Positions 56,306 through 64,000 of a stretch of 64,000 nucleotides of DNA are shown here, piece by piece (position 1 is the stretch's first letter; each line of letters begins with the position of its first letter). Origin of the DNA: AWTP1-13 sp963797005 (GTDB taxonomy: Bacteria; Pseudomonadota; Alphaproteobacteria; Rhizobiales; Hyphomicrobiaceae); assembly GCA_963797005.1 (NCBI GenBank), contig CAWCOF010000003.1:62001-126000 (forward strand), given 5' to 3'. The translations under genes and the position numbers were made by a program. The notes beneath the pieces are model-generated. The model ran no database searches. It saw nothing but the letters and a program-made list of their open reading frames with translations, and was not told where the DNA came from.

Positions 56306-58563
56306 TCACTCCTTCGTTGCTTCTTCCAGGGAGGCCTTGCGTTGAGGCTGATCGGCGATGTGGGCGATCTCTCCCAACACTATGGCGGGCGTGAGGATCT
56401 GCGGCAGGACGACGGGCTTGCCGCCGGGCGCGTAGAGCAGATAGAGCGGCACACCGCTGCGCCCATGCCGCTCCAGCACGCGCGTGATCTCGGGATCGCG
56501 GTTGGTCCAGTCGCCCTTGAGGTAGGCGATGTTCTTTGTCGCAAAGGCGGCCTTTACCGCGGCATCGGCGAGAGAGGTGTGCTCGTTGACGAGGCAGGTG
56601 ATGCACCAGGCCGCGGTCATGTTGACGAAGACGGGCCGGTCTCCGGCCAGCAACTCGTCGAGGCGCCGCTGACTGAAGCGTTCGTATCCCGCCCCGGACG
56701 CCGACTGAGGTTGGTGGTTGGGTCCAAGTGCGCCCTGCTCGAGCCCGGCGACGGCGACAGCCACGCCCGCAAGCGAGGCAACGGCCGTAGCGATGGCCGT
56801 GCGGCGACCCCATCCGTCGGACATCTGCTGGATGCTGAAAGCCCAGGCTGCCAGGCCGATCAGCACCAGCCCGACGAGGGCCCCCAGGAGTCCGGTGGCG
56901 TCCCACCTGCTGGCTCAACACCCAGATCAGCCAGGCCACGGTGGCATAGACGGGGAACGCGAGGAACTGCTTCAGCCGCTCCATCCAGGCGCCGGGGCGC
57001 GGCAGGTGGCTGATGAGCTGCGGCGCCAGGGTCAGGGCCAGGAACGGCAGCGCCAGGCCCAGGCCGAGCGCAAGGAAGACGATAAGACTGATCGCGGCCG
57101 GCTGGGTAAGCGCGAAGCCCACCGCGGTCGCCATGAAGGGGGCGGTGCATGGGGTTGCCACCACGGCCGCCAGCACGCCTGCGCTGAACGAGCCCACCAG
57201 GCCGGGTGCAAGGGCCGCCCGCTGCCCCATCCCTTGCAGCGACGAGCCCAGATGAAACACACCCGACAGGTTCAAGCCGACGGCGAACAGCACGTAGGCA
57301 AGAACGGCGACGGTGGCCGGCGACTGCAGCTGGAAGCCCCAGCCGACCTGGACCCCCGCCGCGCGCACCGCAAGCAGCAGGCCGGCCAGCGCCGCAAACG
57401 CCACGAGCACGCCCGCGGTATAGGCCAACCCGTGCTCGCGCACGCGCGCCCGCGACTGGCCCGCCTGCTCGATGAGCCCGAGCACCTTGATGGAGAGCAC
57501 CGGAAATACACACGGCATCAGGTTGAGGATCAGGCCGCCGAGAAGGGCGAGGACGGCAGCCTGCAGCACGCCGGCGAGCAGTGGCCGGCTCGGCGGTCAC
57601 GGCGCCCAACTGACTGATGGTGACATCGGAAAGCTCGAAGGCGCGCCGCGCGGTGCTCGCCCCTTGCGCCTCTTCCACCACCAGCACGCCGCCGGCCGTG
57701 GCGGGCGGGCTGACGGACAGCGCGCTGCGCTGGATGCGCAGCACCAGGCCGTCTCGCGTCGCCTCATGCTGCTGCGGGGCTGCGTGCTGTATCAGCGTCT
57801 CGGCATAGGGAAAGTAATAGGCCGAGCGGATGCTCTGTGACCCGAGACCGGACACCGTCAGTGTCAGCGCATCCTGCGCGAGATCGAGGTGCGCTGATCC
57901 CGGCGAAGCCTGCGGCAGGGCCGAGCGTGCCGCGCTGAACGCGGAGCGTGATCCGGGGTCCGGATCGCCGGCAGCTGCAGTGCTGGATCGAGGCAGGCTG
58001 AGCGAAAGGCGCGCCTCGCCCGGGATGCACTCCTTCTGGCACACCAGCCAGGACACGTTGGCCGCGATGTCGATGGGCGCGCCGGCGCCAATCTGCGTGG
58101 GCGGCCGCACCTGGGTGAGCAGCGCGGTCTCGCCCTCGAAGCCGAAGTTCATGAGGTGGGCGACCGCCAGGCGGTGCGGCGTCGGCCATACGATAGGGCC
58201 TGCCTCGAATCCGTCCGGCAACTGCCACGCAATCGCGATCGACTCGCCGGAATCGCCAGGGTTGCGCCAGTAGGTATGCCACCCCTCCTTCATGCGCAGG
58301 CGTACGGCGAGCCAGAACGGCTGGCCGGGGGCAATGGAAGATGGCTCGGCGAGGAGCTCTGCCTGCACCAGCTCGCTCATCGGCGGGGCGGCAGCGGCGC
58401 TCGTCGACCGCCCGCCGGCAAGCGCGGCAATAGCCAACAAAAACGCCGCCAGCCAGAGGGTCGGGCGGCGTCTGGGCCGGTTGCGGCAGTGCGAGGTTGG
58501 CGATCGATCGCGCGGCACGGCAGCGATGTTGGGTGGGAGCCCCCCACTGCACAAGGCAATCAT
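56306..58563 (-). CDS. dsbD: thiol:disulfide interchange protein DsbD/ScsB-like (two frameshifts)
   Basis: The 751-residue protein carries electrons from cytoplasmic thioredoxin to periplasmic thiols. After a signal-like segment (LWLAAFLLAIAALAGG) comes the N-terminal periplasmic domain (GWHTYWRNPGDSGESIAIAW, VCQKECIPGEARLSLSL). The transmembrane domain has NLMPCVFPVLSIKVLGL and VATPCTAPFMATAVGF, holding its two redox Cys. The C-terminal thioredoxin domain has TAAWCITCLVNEHTSL. Two +1 breaks: near 57590 (TAEPA to LLAGVLQAAV) and near 56905 (LSQQV to DATGLLGALVGL). A redoxin gene follows 5 bp downstream. Confidence 0.9.
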
Positions 58564-58582
58564 TGCTCACAAATCGGTGATG

Positions 58583-58756
58583 CCTCTCCCTCTCCCCGCG
58601 CCACTTCCCCCTCTCCCCGCGCCTGGGGCCCGCTCCGCGAACGCGACACGCGGGGAGAGGGCCGGGGTGAGGGGCAGCAGCGAACTCAACGTTGGAGTTT
58701 GCATCTGCCCCTCACCCTATCCCTCTCCCCATACTGGAGAAGCATCGGGAGAGGGA
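58583..58756. repeat. family A palindromic repeat (double)
   Basis: CCTCTCCCTCTCCCCGCGCC and a second CCCTCTCCCCGCG unit, a hairpin partner CGCGGGGAGAGGG, then CCGGGGTGAGGGGCAG, its inverse, and a final hairpin closing CGGGAGAGGG. It lies between the dsbD start and the amidase stop; the amidase stop codon is 7 bp beyond it. Confidence 0.78.
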
Positions 58757-58762
58757 ACTCCC

Positions 58763-60181
58763 CTACATCTGGCGCGGCGCGTCGAGGGTGGCGAACGGCT
58801 GCGCCGCCTCGAACGCGCGGCTGGCGCGCAGCACCAACGCATCGGCCCCGATCGGCCCGACGATCTGCAGCGCCACCGGCAGCCCGCCGCTGGTCAGTCC
58901 GCAGGGGATGGCCGAGGCGGGCTGCTGCGTCAGGTTGAAGGGGTAGCTGAAGGGTGCCCAGTCGGTCCACGCGGTGCCCCATTCGCCCGACGCTGGCACC
59001 AGGTCGCCCACCTCGAATGCCGGCAGTGGCAGGGCCGGCGTCAGCAGCAGATCGAACCGCTCGTGGAACCTGGCGAACGTGTTGTGCAGCTCGGCGCGCA
59101 GGAGTTGGGCACGCAGCAATTCGGTGGCGGAAATCGTGGCACCGTGCGCAGCGCCGGCCACCAGTCCCGGATCGCCGAGCGCCGCGACCCGATCCGCGAA
59201 CGGCGCGAGCTGGTAGGCCATGGATGACCACCACAGCGTATTCCACGCGTCGATGGGATCGCTGATGCCGGGGTCAGCCTCTTCGACCATGGCGCCGAGG
59301 TCCTGGAACTTGCGCGCCGCAGCCGCCACGGCGCTCGCCACCTCCGGATGCACACGGCTCGCGAACCCTAGCTTCGGCGAATAGGCGATGCGCAAGCCGC
59401 GCACGCCGTCCTCGAGGCCGGCCATGAAGTCCGGCGCAGGCGAGATCCAGCCGTAGACGTCGCGCGTATCCGGCGCCGAGATCACGCTCATCGCCAGGGC
59501 CGTATCGGCAACCGTGCGCGTCAGCGGCCCGTGATGCGCCAGCGTGCCGAGCGGCGAGGTGGGGAACGCCGGCACGCGTGCGCGGGTCGGCTTGAGGCCG
59601 AAGCAGCCGGTGAAGGCGGCGGGAATGCGGACCGAGCCGCCGCCGTCGGTGCCCAGATGCAAGGCGCCCATGCCGAGCACGCACGCCGCCGCCGCGCCTG
59701 CGGACGAGCCGCCCGTGGTCATGCGCGTGTCCCACGGGTTGCGCGTGAGGCCCGTCAGCGGGCTGTCGCTGGTCGCCTTCCAGCCGTACTCCGGCATGGC
59801 GGTCTTGCCGAGGATGATCGCGCCCTGCGCCTTGAGCCGTGCCACCGCCGGCGCGTCGATCTTCCATGGGGCTTCGGGCGTGAGGCGCGAGCCGAACCGC
59901 GACGGCATGCCCGCGACGAGGATGTTGTCCTTGGCCCCCGCCGGCACGCCGTCGACGAGGCCCTTCGGCGCCCCCTTGGTCCAGCGCGCCTCGGACTCCC
60001 TGGCGGCGGCCAGCGCACCCTCGGCATCGAGGTGGCAGAAGGCGTTGACGACCGGGTTGAACCGCTCGATGCGGGCGAGCGTCGCCTTGGTCGCCTCGAC
60101 CGGCGAGAGCTTCCCCGTCCGATAGAGCGCGACGAGCTCGGTGGCGGAGAGCAGGGCTGGGTCGGTTGATTGAGAAGGCAT
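58763..60181 (-). CDS. amidase (AS family)
   Basis: A 472-residue amidase-signature enzyme. The Ser-cisSer-Lys catalytic set is visible: Lys in GVPAGAKDNI, cis-Ser in TTGGSSAGAAAACVLGMGAL and the nucleophile Ser in GTDGGGSVRIPAAFTGCFG. Further landmarks are GKTAMPEYGWKATSDSPLTG and NLTQQPASAIPCG. The substrate is unknown; the family includes acylamidases and GatA-like enzymes, but GatB/GatC partners are absent, so it is not a tRNA amidotransferase subunit. Start ATG 60181 (MPSQSTDPALL). Confidence 0.9.
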   Translation of the reverse strand: MPSQSTDPALLSATELVALYRTGKLSPVEATKATLARIERFNPVVNAFCHLDAEGALAAARESEARWTKGAPKGLVDGVPAGAKDNILVAGMPSRFGSRLTPEAPWKIDAPAVARLKAQGAIILGKTAMPEYGWKATSDSPLTGLTRNPWDTRMTTGGSSAGAAAACVLGMGALHLGTDGGGSVRIPAAFTGCFGLKPTRARVPAFPTSPLGTLAHHGPLTRTVADTALAMSVISAPDTRDVYGWISPAPDFMAGLEDGVRGLRIAYSPKLGFASRVHPEVASAVAAAARKFQDLGAMVEEADPGISDPIDAWNTLWWSSMAYQLAPFADRVAALGDPGLVAGAAHGATISATELLRAQLLRAELHNTFARFHERFDLLLTPALPLPAFEVGDLVPASGEWGTAWTDWAPFSYPFNLTQQPASAIPCGLTSGGLPVALQIVGPIGADALVLRASRAFEAAQPFATLDAPRQM

Positions 60182-60216
60182 GGTTCGTCCGCTGTCAGCA
60201 GGGAGAGGCGCGGGTC

Positions 60217-60380
60217 TCCCTCTCCCCACTTTTCTGTGGGGAGAGGGTCGGGGTGAGGGGCAGAGGCTTGCGCCGGCGTCTGTGGCTGCCCCTCACCCTG
60301 ACCCTCTCCCCGTTTGCCCTCGGGCTGACCGTAGTTCGCATGTCCTAACGATGATGGCCCGAGGGCAAACGGGGAGAGGG
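60217..60380. repeat. family A palindromic repeat (double)
   Basis: CTCCCTCTCCCCACTTTTCT to GTGGGGAGAGGG, then TCGGGGTGAGGGGCAG, its inverse CTGCCCCTCACCCTGACCCT, and a second hairpin with CCCGTTTGCCCTCGGGC and its complement. It ends 6 bp before the stop codon of the epimerase-like gene. Confidence 0.8.
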
Positions 60381-60385
60381 AATTC

Positions 60386-61256
60386 CTACACCACGCTCTT
60401 GTAGCGCGCGATGCACGTATCGAGAACCTCGTCCGCGGGCCGGCTCCACCAGGCGTTGGAGAAGATCTCCGCTTCCACCGGGCCGGTGTAGCCCGCCGCC
60501 TCCACGAGAGCGCGGATCCTTTTCAGCTCGATGATGCCGTCGCCCATCATGCCGCGGTCGTTGAGGAGGTCGCGCGTCGGCACCAGCCAGTCGCAGACGT
60601 GGTAGGCGAGCAGCCGCTTTTTTCCGGCGCGTGCGATCTGCCCCTCGAGCTTGGGGTCCCACCACGTGTGATAGACGTCGAGGGCGACGCCCAGCGCGCC
60701 GGTCTGCCCCGGATCGAGCGCATCGCACAGGTCGAGCGCGTGCTCGAGCGTGTTGATGCAGGCGCGGTCGGCGCCCTGCATCGGGTGCAGCGGCTCGATG
60801 GCGAGCGGCATGCCCACCTGGCGCGCGTACTCCAAGGTCGCGGCGATGCCATCGAACACCTGGGCGCGCGCCAGCCAGATGTCCTTCGACAGCGGGCTTG
60901 CCGTCGAGCGCGCCGGGCAAGGCGCCCGCCACCAGCACGACGCAGGGGGCGCCCAACGCGCGCGCCTCGTCGATCGTGACGCGGTTGTCGTCGAGCGCGG
61001 CACGCAGGCCAGCTGCATCGGCCGCCGTGAAGAAACCGCCGCGGCAATAGCCGGACAGCTTGATCGATGCATCGGCGATCTGTCTGGCGACGGAGGCGAG
61101 CCCCGCCGCCTGCACCTGGTCGCGCCAGGGGGAGATGCCGCCGATGCCCCGCCGCGCGCACGCCTCGATGATCCCCGGCAGGTCGAGCTGCTTCCTCACC
61201 GTCGCCGTGTTGATCGACAGCAGCCGCAGGTCGCCGGAAAGATCGCGCATTGTCAT
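60386..61256 (-). CDS. sugar phosphate isomerase/epimerase-like TIM barrel (frameshifted)
   Basis: A xylose-isomerase-like TIM-barrel protein of about 289 aa. It starts LLSINTATVRKQLDLPGIIE, with GIGGISPWRDQVQ, then after the break QVGMPLAIEPLHPMQGADRA, GVALDVYHTWWDPKLEGQIA and YTGPVEAEIFSNAWW; His, Asp and Glu residues of the metal site are in EPLHP, DVYHTWW, HVCDWLVPTRD and VEAEIFS. One +1 break lies near 60903 between GKP and LSKDIWLARA. It is the third gene of a minus-strand set with DUF993 and Gfo/Idh/MocA genes, consistent with sugar or cyclitol catabolism. Confidence 0.82.
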
Positions 61257-61318
61257 GGCCAGAGCGAATACACGCGCACAACGTGAGACGAAGTGCTGCG
61301 TGAGCGCCGCGCACGCTT

Positions 61319-61356
61319 CCCCTCCCCTTGACGGGGAGGGGATAGGGGTGGGGTGA
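61319..61356. repeat. family B palindromic repeat
   Basis: CCCCTCCCCTTGACGGGGAG, then GGGATAGGGGTGGGGTG, one base different from the copies at 12503 and 42681. It lies between the epimerase start and the DUF993 gene. Confidence 0.75.
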
Positions 61357-61410
61357 AGCCGCGAAGGGGGAATGGTCATGGCGCTTGCATGGCGCCGTTT
61401 CGTCCTTGGA

Positions 61411-61447
61411 CCCCCACCCCCGACCCCTCCCCGCAAGGGGGAGGGGA
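61411..61447. repeat. family B palindromic repeat, variant in opposite orientation
   Basis: CCCCCACCCCCGACCCCTCC, then CCGCAAGGGGGAGGGGA. With 61319 it makes the same inverted pair seen at 42681/42788. It ends about 22 bp before the DUF993 stop codon. Confidence 0.7.
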
Positions 61448-61469
61448 GATCCCGCGGCTCGCATCAACA

Positions 61470-62669
61470 TTACGCAATCCCGTGTAGCGCCAGCACGGCG
61501 CTCATGCGGCGTCGCGCAAGCTCCGGATCGGGCAACAGGCCGGCGCGGTCGGCGAGGCGGAACAGCTCGGCCAGATGCACGATGGACCGTGCGCTCTGCT
61601 GGCCGCCGACCATGACGAAATGATCCTGCAGGCCGTTGAGATAGGCCATGAACACCACGCCGGTCTTGTAGAACCGCGTCGGCGCCTTGAAGATGTGGCG
61701 CGACAGGGGAACCGTCGGCTCGAGGATCTCGTCGAAACGTTTGCGGTCTCCGGCCGCCAGGGCGGTCAGCGCGGCCGAGGCTGCCGGCGCGATGGCGTCG
61801 AAGATGCCGAGCAGCGCGTCGCTGTAGCCCTCCTCGTCTCCCGCGATCAGCTCCGCATAGTTGAAGTCGTCGCCCGTATACATGCGCACGCTCTTGGCCA
61901 GCTGGCGGCGCATGACGATCTCCTTGTCCTTGTCGAGCAGCGAGATCTTGACGCCGTCGACCTTGGCCGCGTGCGCGTTGATGATGCCGACGGCCGTCTT
62001 CATCGCCGCCAAGTGGTCGGCGTTGCCCCAGTAGCCGGCGAGCGCGGGATCGAACATCTCGCCCAGCCAGTGGATGATCACGGGCTCCTTCGCCTGGGAG
62101 AGCACGCGGTCGTAGACGCGCTCGTAATCGGCAGGCGACTTGGCGACGCGCGCGAGCGCCCGGCTTGCCATCACGATCAGCCGCCCGCCGGCAGCCTCGA
62201 TCGCCGCCATCTGCTCCTCGTAGGCGCGGATCACATCGTCGACCGAGCGCACCTTGTCGAGGTCGAGATGGTCGGTGCCGCAGCCCGAGGCGATCAGCGC
62301 CGGCCGGCCCTCGCGCTTCTCCCAGGCCTTGGCCGCGCCGACCGCGCGCTTGATCAGCTCCAGCGACGTCGGCCAGTCGAGCCCCATGCCGCGCTGGGCC
62401 GTGTCCATCGCCTCCGCCACGCCGAGGCCCAGGTCCCACAGGTACTCGCGGTAAGCGATCGTCTTGTCCCAGTCGAGCGCGCAGTCGAGCCAAGGATCGT
62501 TGGCCGCCGTAGCATCGGCCACCACGTGCGCCGCCGAGAACGCGACGCGGTTGAAGGCGCCCTTCGCCTTGTCCGGCAGGCCAAGGGGCTTCGACAGCAT
62601 GAACGTCTCGAGCTTCCCCGCCGCCGTCGGCAGGTTGATCTTGAGCGAGGAGAGAATGGGTGCGTTCAT
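61470..62669 (-). CDS. DUF993 family, dihydrodipicolinate-synthase-like aldolase
   Basis: A 399-residue protein of the DUF993 group, related to the DapA/aldolase TIM barrels. It contains RVAFSAAHVVADATAANDPW, IDWDKT-type CALDWDKTIAYREYL, HWLGEMFDPALAGYWGN, GVKISLLDKDKE with the likely Schiff-base Lys, and RMYTGDDFNYAELIAGDE. The reaction is unproven; an aldol cleavage in a sugar-derived pathway is a reasonable inference from its neighbours. Start ATG 62669 (MNAPILSSLKINL). It lies downstream of the Gfo/Idh/MocA gene on the same strand, 241 bp away. Confidence 0.85.
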   Translation of the reverse strand: MNAPILSSLKINLPTAAGKLETFMLSKPLGLPDKAKGAFNRVAFSAAHVVADATAANDPWLDCALDWDKTIAYREYLWDLGLGVAEAMDTAQRGMGLDWPTSLELIKRAVGAAKAWEKREGRPALIASGCGTDHLDLDKVRSVDDVIRAYEEQMAAIEAAGGRLIVMASRALARVAKSPADYERVYDRVLSQAKEPVIIHWLGEMFDPALAGYWGNADHLAAMKTAVGIINAHAAKVDGVKISLLDKDKEIVMRRQLAKSVRMYTGDDFNYAELIAGDEEGYSDALLGIFDAIAPAASAALTALAAGDRKRFDEILEPTVPLSRHIFKAPTRFYKTGVVFMAYLNGLQDHFVMVGGQQSARSIVHLAELFRLADRAGLLPDPELARRRMSAVLALHGIA

Positions 62670-62714
62670 CGGTACAGTTCCTGACCAGCTGCCGAAATGC
62701 AGTTCGCCGCGTTT

Positions 62715-62891
62715 CCCTCTCCCCTCGGGGAGAGGACGTGAGGCCATGGCTTACGGCTGCGAAGCTGGTCCGGGATGCGAACGCGGCGGCTGTGGCGCAG
62801 CCGTAAGTCATTTGGCCGAACTGGTGAGGGGGAAGTGAAGGCCCCCTCATCCGGCCCTTCGGGCCACCTTCTCCCCAAGGGGAGAAGGGCC
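62715..62891. repeat. palindromic repeats between DUF993 and Gfo/Idh genes
   Basis: Two elements: a compact hairpin CCCTCTCCCCTCGGGGAGAGG at 62715-62735, and at 62841-62891 GCCCCCTCATCCGGCCCTTC followed by GGGCCACCTTCTCCCCAAGG and GGAGAAGGGCC, a third palindrome type. Between them GGCTTACGGCTGCG (62755-62768) is partly complemented by CGCAGCCGTAAGTC (62798-62811). No coding frame is supported. Confidence 0.65.
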
Positions 62892-62910
62892 TTCGCCGCG
62901 TGCGTCATGC

Positions 62911-63999
62911 TCAAACCTTCAATTCCGGCACATCCACCCAGCGCCGCTCCTTCCAGGAGCGCAGCGCGCACTCGACGAGCTGCACGCCCTTGGCGCCCTC
63001 GACCAGGTCCCACTTGTAGGGCGCGTCCTCCTCGACGTGACGGATGAACGCCTCCCACTGCAGCTTGAAGCCGTTGTCGTAGCTTTGCGTGTCGGGCACG
63101 GACTGCCAGCCGGCGTAGAAGTCGATCTCCTGCCTGACGTCGGGGTTCCACACGGGCTTGGGCGTCGCCATCCTCTGCTGCGTGACGACATCCTGCAGGC
63201 CGGCCACGGCCGAGCCGTGCGTGCCGTCGACATGCAGGGTGAGCAGGTCGTCGCGGCGCACGCGCGTCGCCCACGAGCAGTTGAAGTGGGCGATGACATC
63301 GTGGTCGAGCCGGAAGGTGGCGTAGCAGGCGTCGTCGGCCGTGGCCTTGTAGGGCTTGCCGGCCTCGTCGATGCGCTCGGGGATATGCGTGGCACCGAGG
63401 CACGAGACCGACTTCACGTCGCCGAAGGTGTTGTCGAGCACGTAGCGCCAGTGGCACAGCATGTCGAGGATGATGCCGCCGCCGTCCTCGGCCCGATAGT
63501 TCCAGGAGGGGCGCTGGGCCGGCTGCAGGTCGCCCTCGAACACCCAGTAGCCGAACTCGCCGCGCACGGCGAGCAGCCGGCCGAAAAAGCCGGAGTCGAT
63601 CATCATCTTGAGCTTGCGCAAGCCCGGCAGGAACAGCTTGTCCTGCACCACGCCGTGCTTGATGCCGGCGGCTTTGGCCTTGCGCGCGATCGCGATGGCC
63701 TCCTCGAGGTTGGTGGCGGTCGGCTTCTCGCAATAGATGTGTTTGCCGGCGGCAATGGCCTTGGCCAGCAGTGTGGGGCGCATCTGCGTGGTGGCGGCGT
63801 CGAAGAACACCGTGTCGTTGCGGTCGGCGAGGCACGCGTCGAGGTCGGTCGAGACCCTCTCGATGCCGTGCGTCTTGGCGAGCGCCTCGAGCTTGGCCCT
63901 GTCGCGCCCGACCAGGATCGGATCGGGCATGACGCGGTCGCCGTTCGCGAGCATCACGCCACCCTGCCGACGGATGACCGCGATGGAACGCGCCAGGTG
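62911..63999 (-). CDS. Gfo/Idh/MocA family oxidoreductase (partial, runs off right edge)
   Basis: At least 362 residues; the frame is still open at the window edge (HLARSIAVIRRQGGVMLANG), so the start lies outside. The Rossmann core shows VFFDAATTQMRPTLLAKAI, the EKP motif in HIYCEKPTATNLEEAI and LFLPGLRKLKMMIDSGFFGR. The C-terminal substrate domain has EDGGGIILDMLCHWRYVLDN, with the conserved D-x-x-x-H. Family members oxidise sugars, inositols or related polyols with NAD(P). It heads a minus-strand set with DUF993 and the TIM-barrel epimerase. Confidence 0.9.
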   Translation of the reverse strand, partial: HLARSIAVIRRQGGVMLANGDRVMPDPILVGRDRAKLEALAKTHGIERVSTDLDACLADRNDTVFFDAATTQMRPTLLAKAIAAGKHIYCEKPTATNLEEAIAIARKAKAAGIKHGVVQDKLFLPGLRKLKMMIDSGFFGRLLAVRGEFGYWVFEGDLQPAQRPSWNYRAEDGGGIILDMLCHWRYVLDNTFGDVKSVSCLGATHIPERIDEAGKPYKATADDACYATFRLDHDVIAHFNCSWATRVRRDDLLTLHVDGTHGSAVAGLQDVVTQQRMATPKPVWNPDVRQEIDFYAGWQSVPDTQSYDNGFKLQWEAFIRHVEEDAPYKWDLVEGAKGVQLVECALRSWKERRWVDVPELKV

Positions 64000-64000
64000 C

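Noticed and set aside
2865..60910. Programmed +1 ribosomal frameshifting as a common mechanism.
   Set aside because: The break sites share no slippery heptamer, stop codon or downstream structure, and they fall in unrelated housekeeping genes. Sequence error explains them more simply.

Overview
The window is one contiguous piece of a GC-rich chromosome from an alphaproteobacterium, most likely of the Hyphomicrobiales. The evidence is the divergent recG / sdhE-mfd arrangement, an ffh-rpsP-rimM operon, TrmFO, GcvA-type LysR, DUF1127 proteins, bactofilin, OMP25/31-type porin and OpgC. I see no rRNA, tRNA, CRISPR array, prophage or transposase gene. The species cannot be named from the sequence alone.

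Layout. 1-4.3 kb: end of glmU, glmS, a SPOR-domain protein and a DUF502 membrane protein. 4.3-6.0 kb: an outer-membrane beta-barrel gene set among small palindromes and partial copies of the recG 3' end. 6.0-12.4 kb: recG (minus), three stacked inverted repeats, sdhE and mfd (plus). 12.5-22.7 kb: a DUF4145 zinc-ribbon protein, corA, a Cys-rich membrane protein, a ClpP-fold periplasmic protein, bactofilin, polysaccharide deacetylase, Uma2, DUF924, gph and a mini receiver domain. 22.7-31.3 kb: EamA exporter, DUF2306, ssb, an OpgC-SGNH pair, a pentapeptide-repeat membrane protein, an SDR and a GAF histidine kinase. 31.3-36 kb: a molybdopterin oxidoreductase behind trmFO, then a small secreted protein. 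36-39.8 kb: a regulatory island (PhoB-type regulator, DUF1127 proteins, CRP/FNR, LysR). 40-43 kb: ffh-rpsP-rimM. 43-50.6 kb: EF-hand lipoprotein, aspartate aminotransferase, membrane proteins, CreD, EamA and a NupC-type transporter. 50.8-55.5 kb: cytochrome b561 and cytochrome c' divergent from an ECF sigma/anti-sigma pair, then a Kef-type antiporter. 55.6-64 kb: redoxin and DsbD, an amidase, and a sugar-catabolism-like set (TIM-barrel epimerase, DUF993 aldolase-like, Gfo/Idh/MocA) running off the right edge.

Sequence quality matters for every reader. Twelve genes, including the essential ffh and the conserved recG and mfd, are broken by 18 frameshifts. Sixteen of these are the same kind, one extra base. 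Two more genes, trmFO and a CRP-type regulator, carry in-frame TAG codons. The simplest reading is an insertion-prone, insufficiently polished consensus rather than gene decay, so interrupted genes are annotated across their breaks.

The most distinctive real structure is the repeat landscape. A family of GGGGAGAGGG-armed palindromes sits at gene ends and twice abuts a start codon; one copy is read in frame and fuses two membrane-protein ORFs. There are also a second palindrome family, REP-like elements joined to recG-tail sequence, and three unrelated hairpins stacked upstream of recG. A 26-codon ORF with a full-length Shine-Dalgarno complement and its own terminator lies behind the bactofilin gene. 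I found no clear multi-gene undescribed system; the best candidates are listed as findings.
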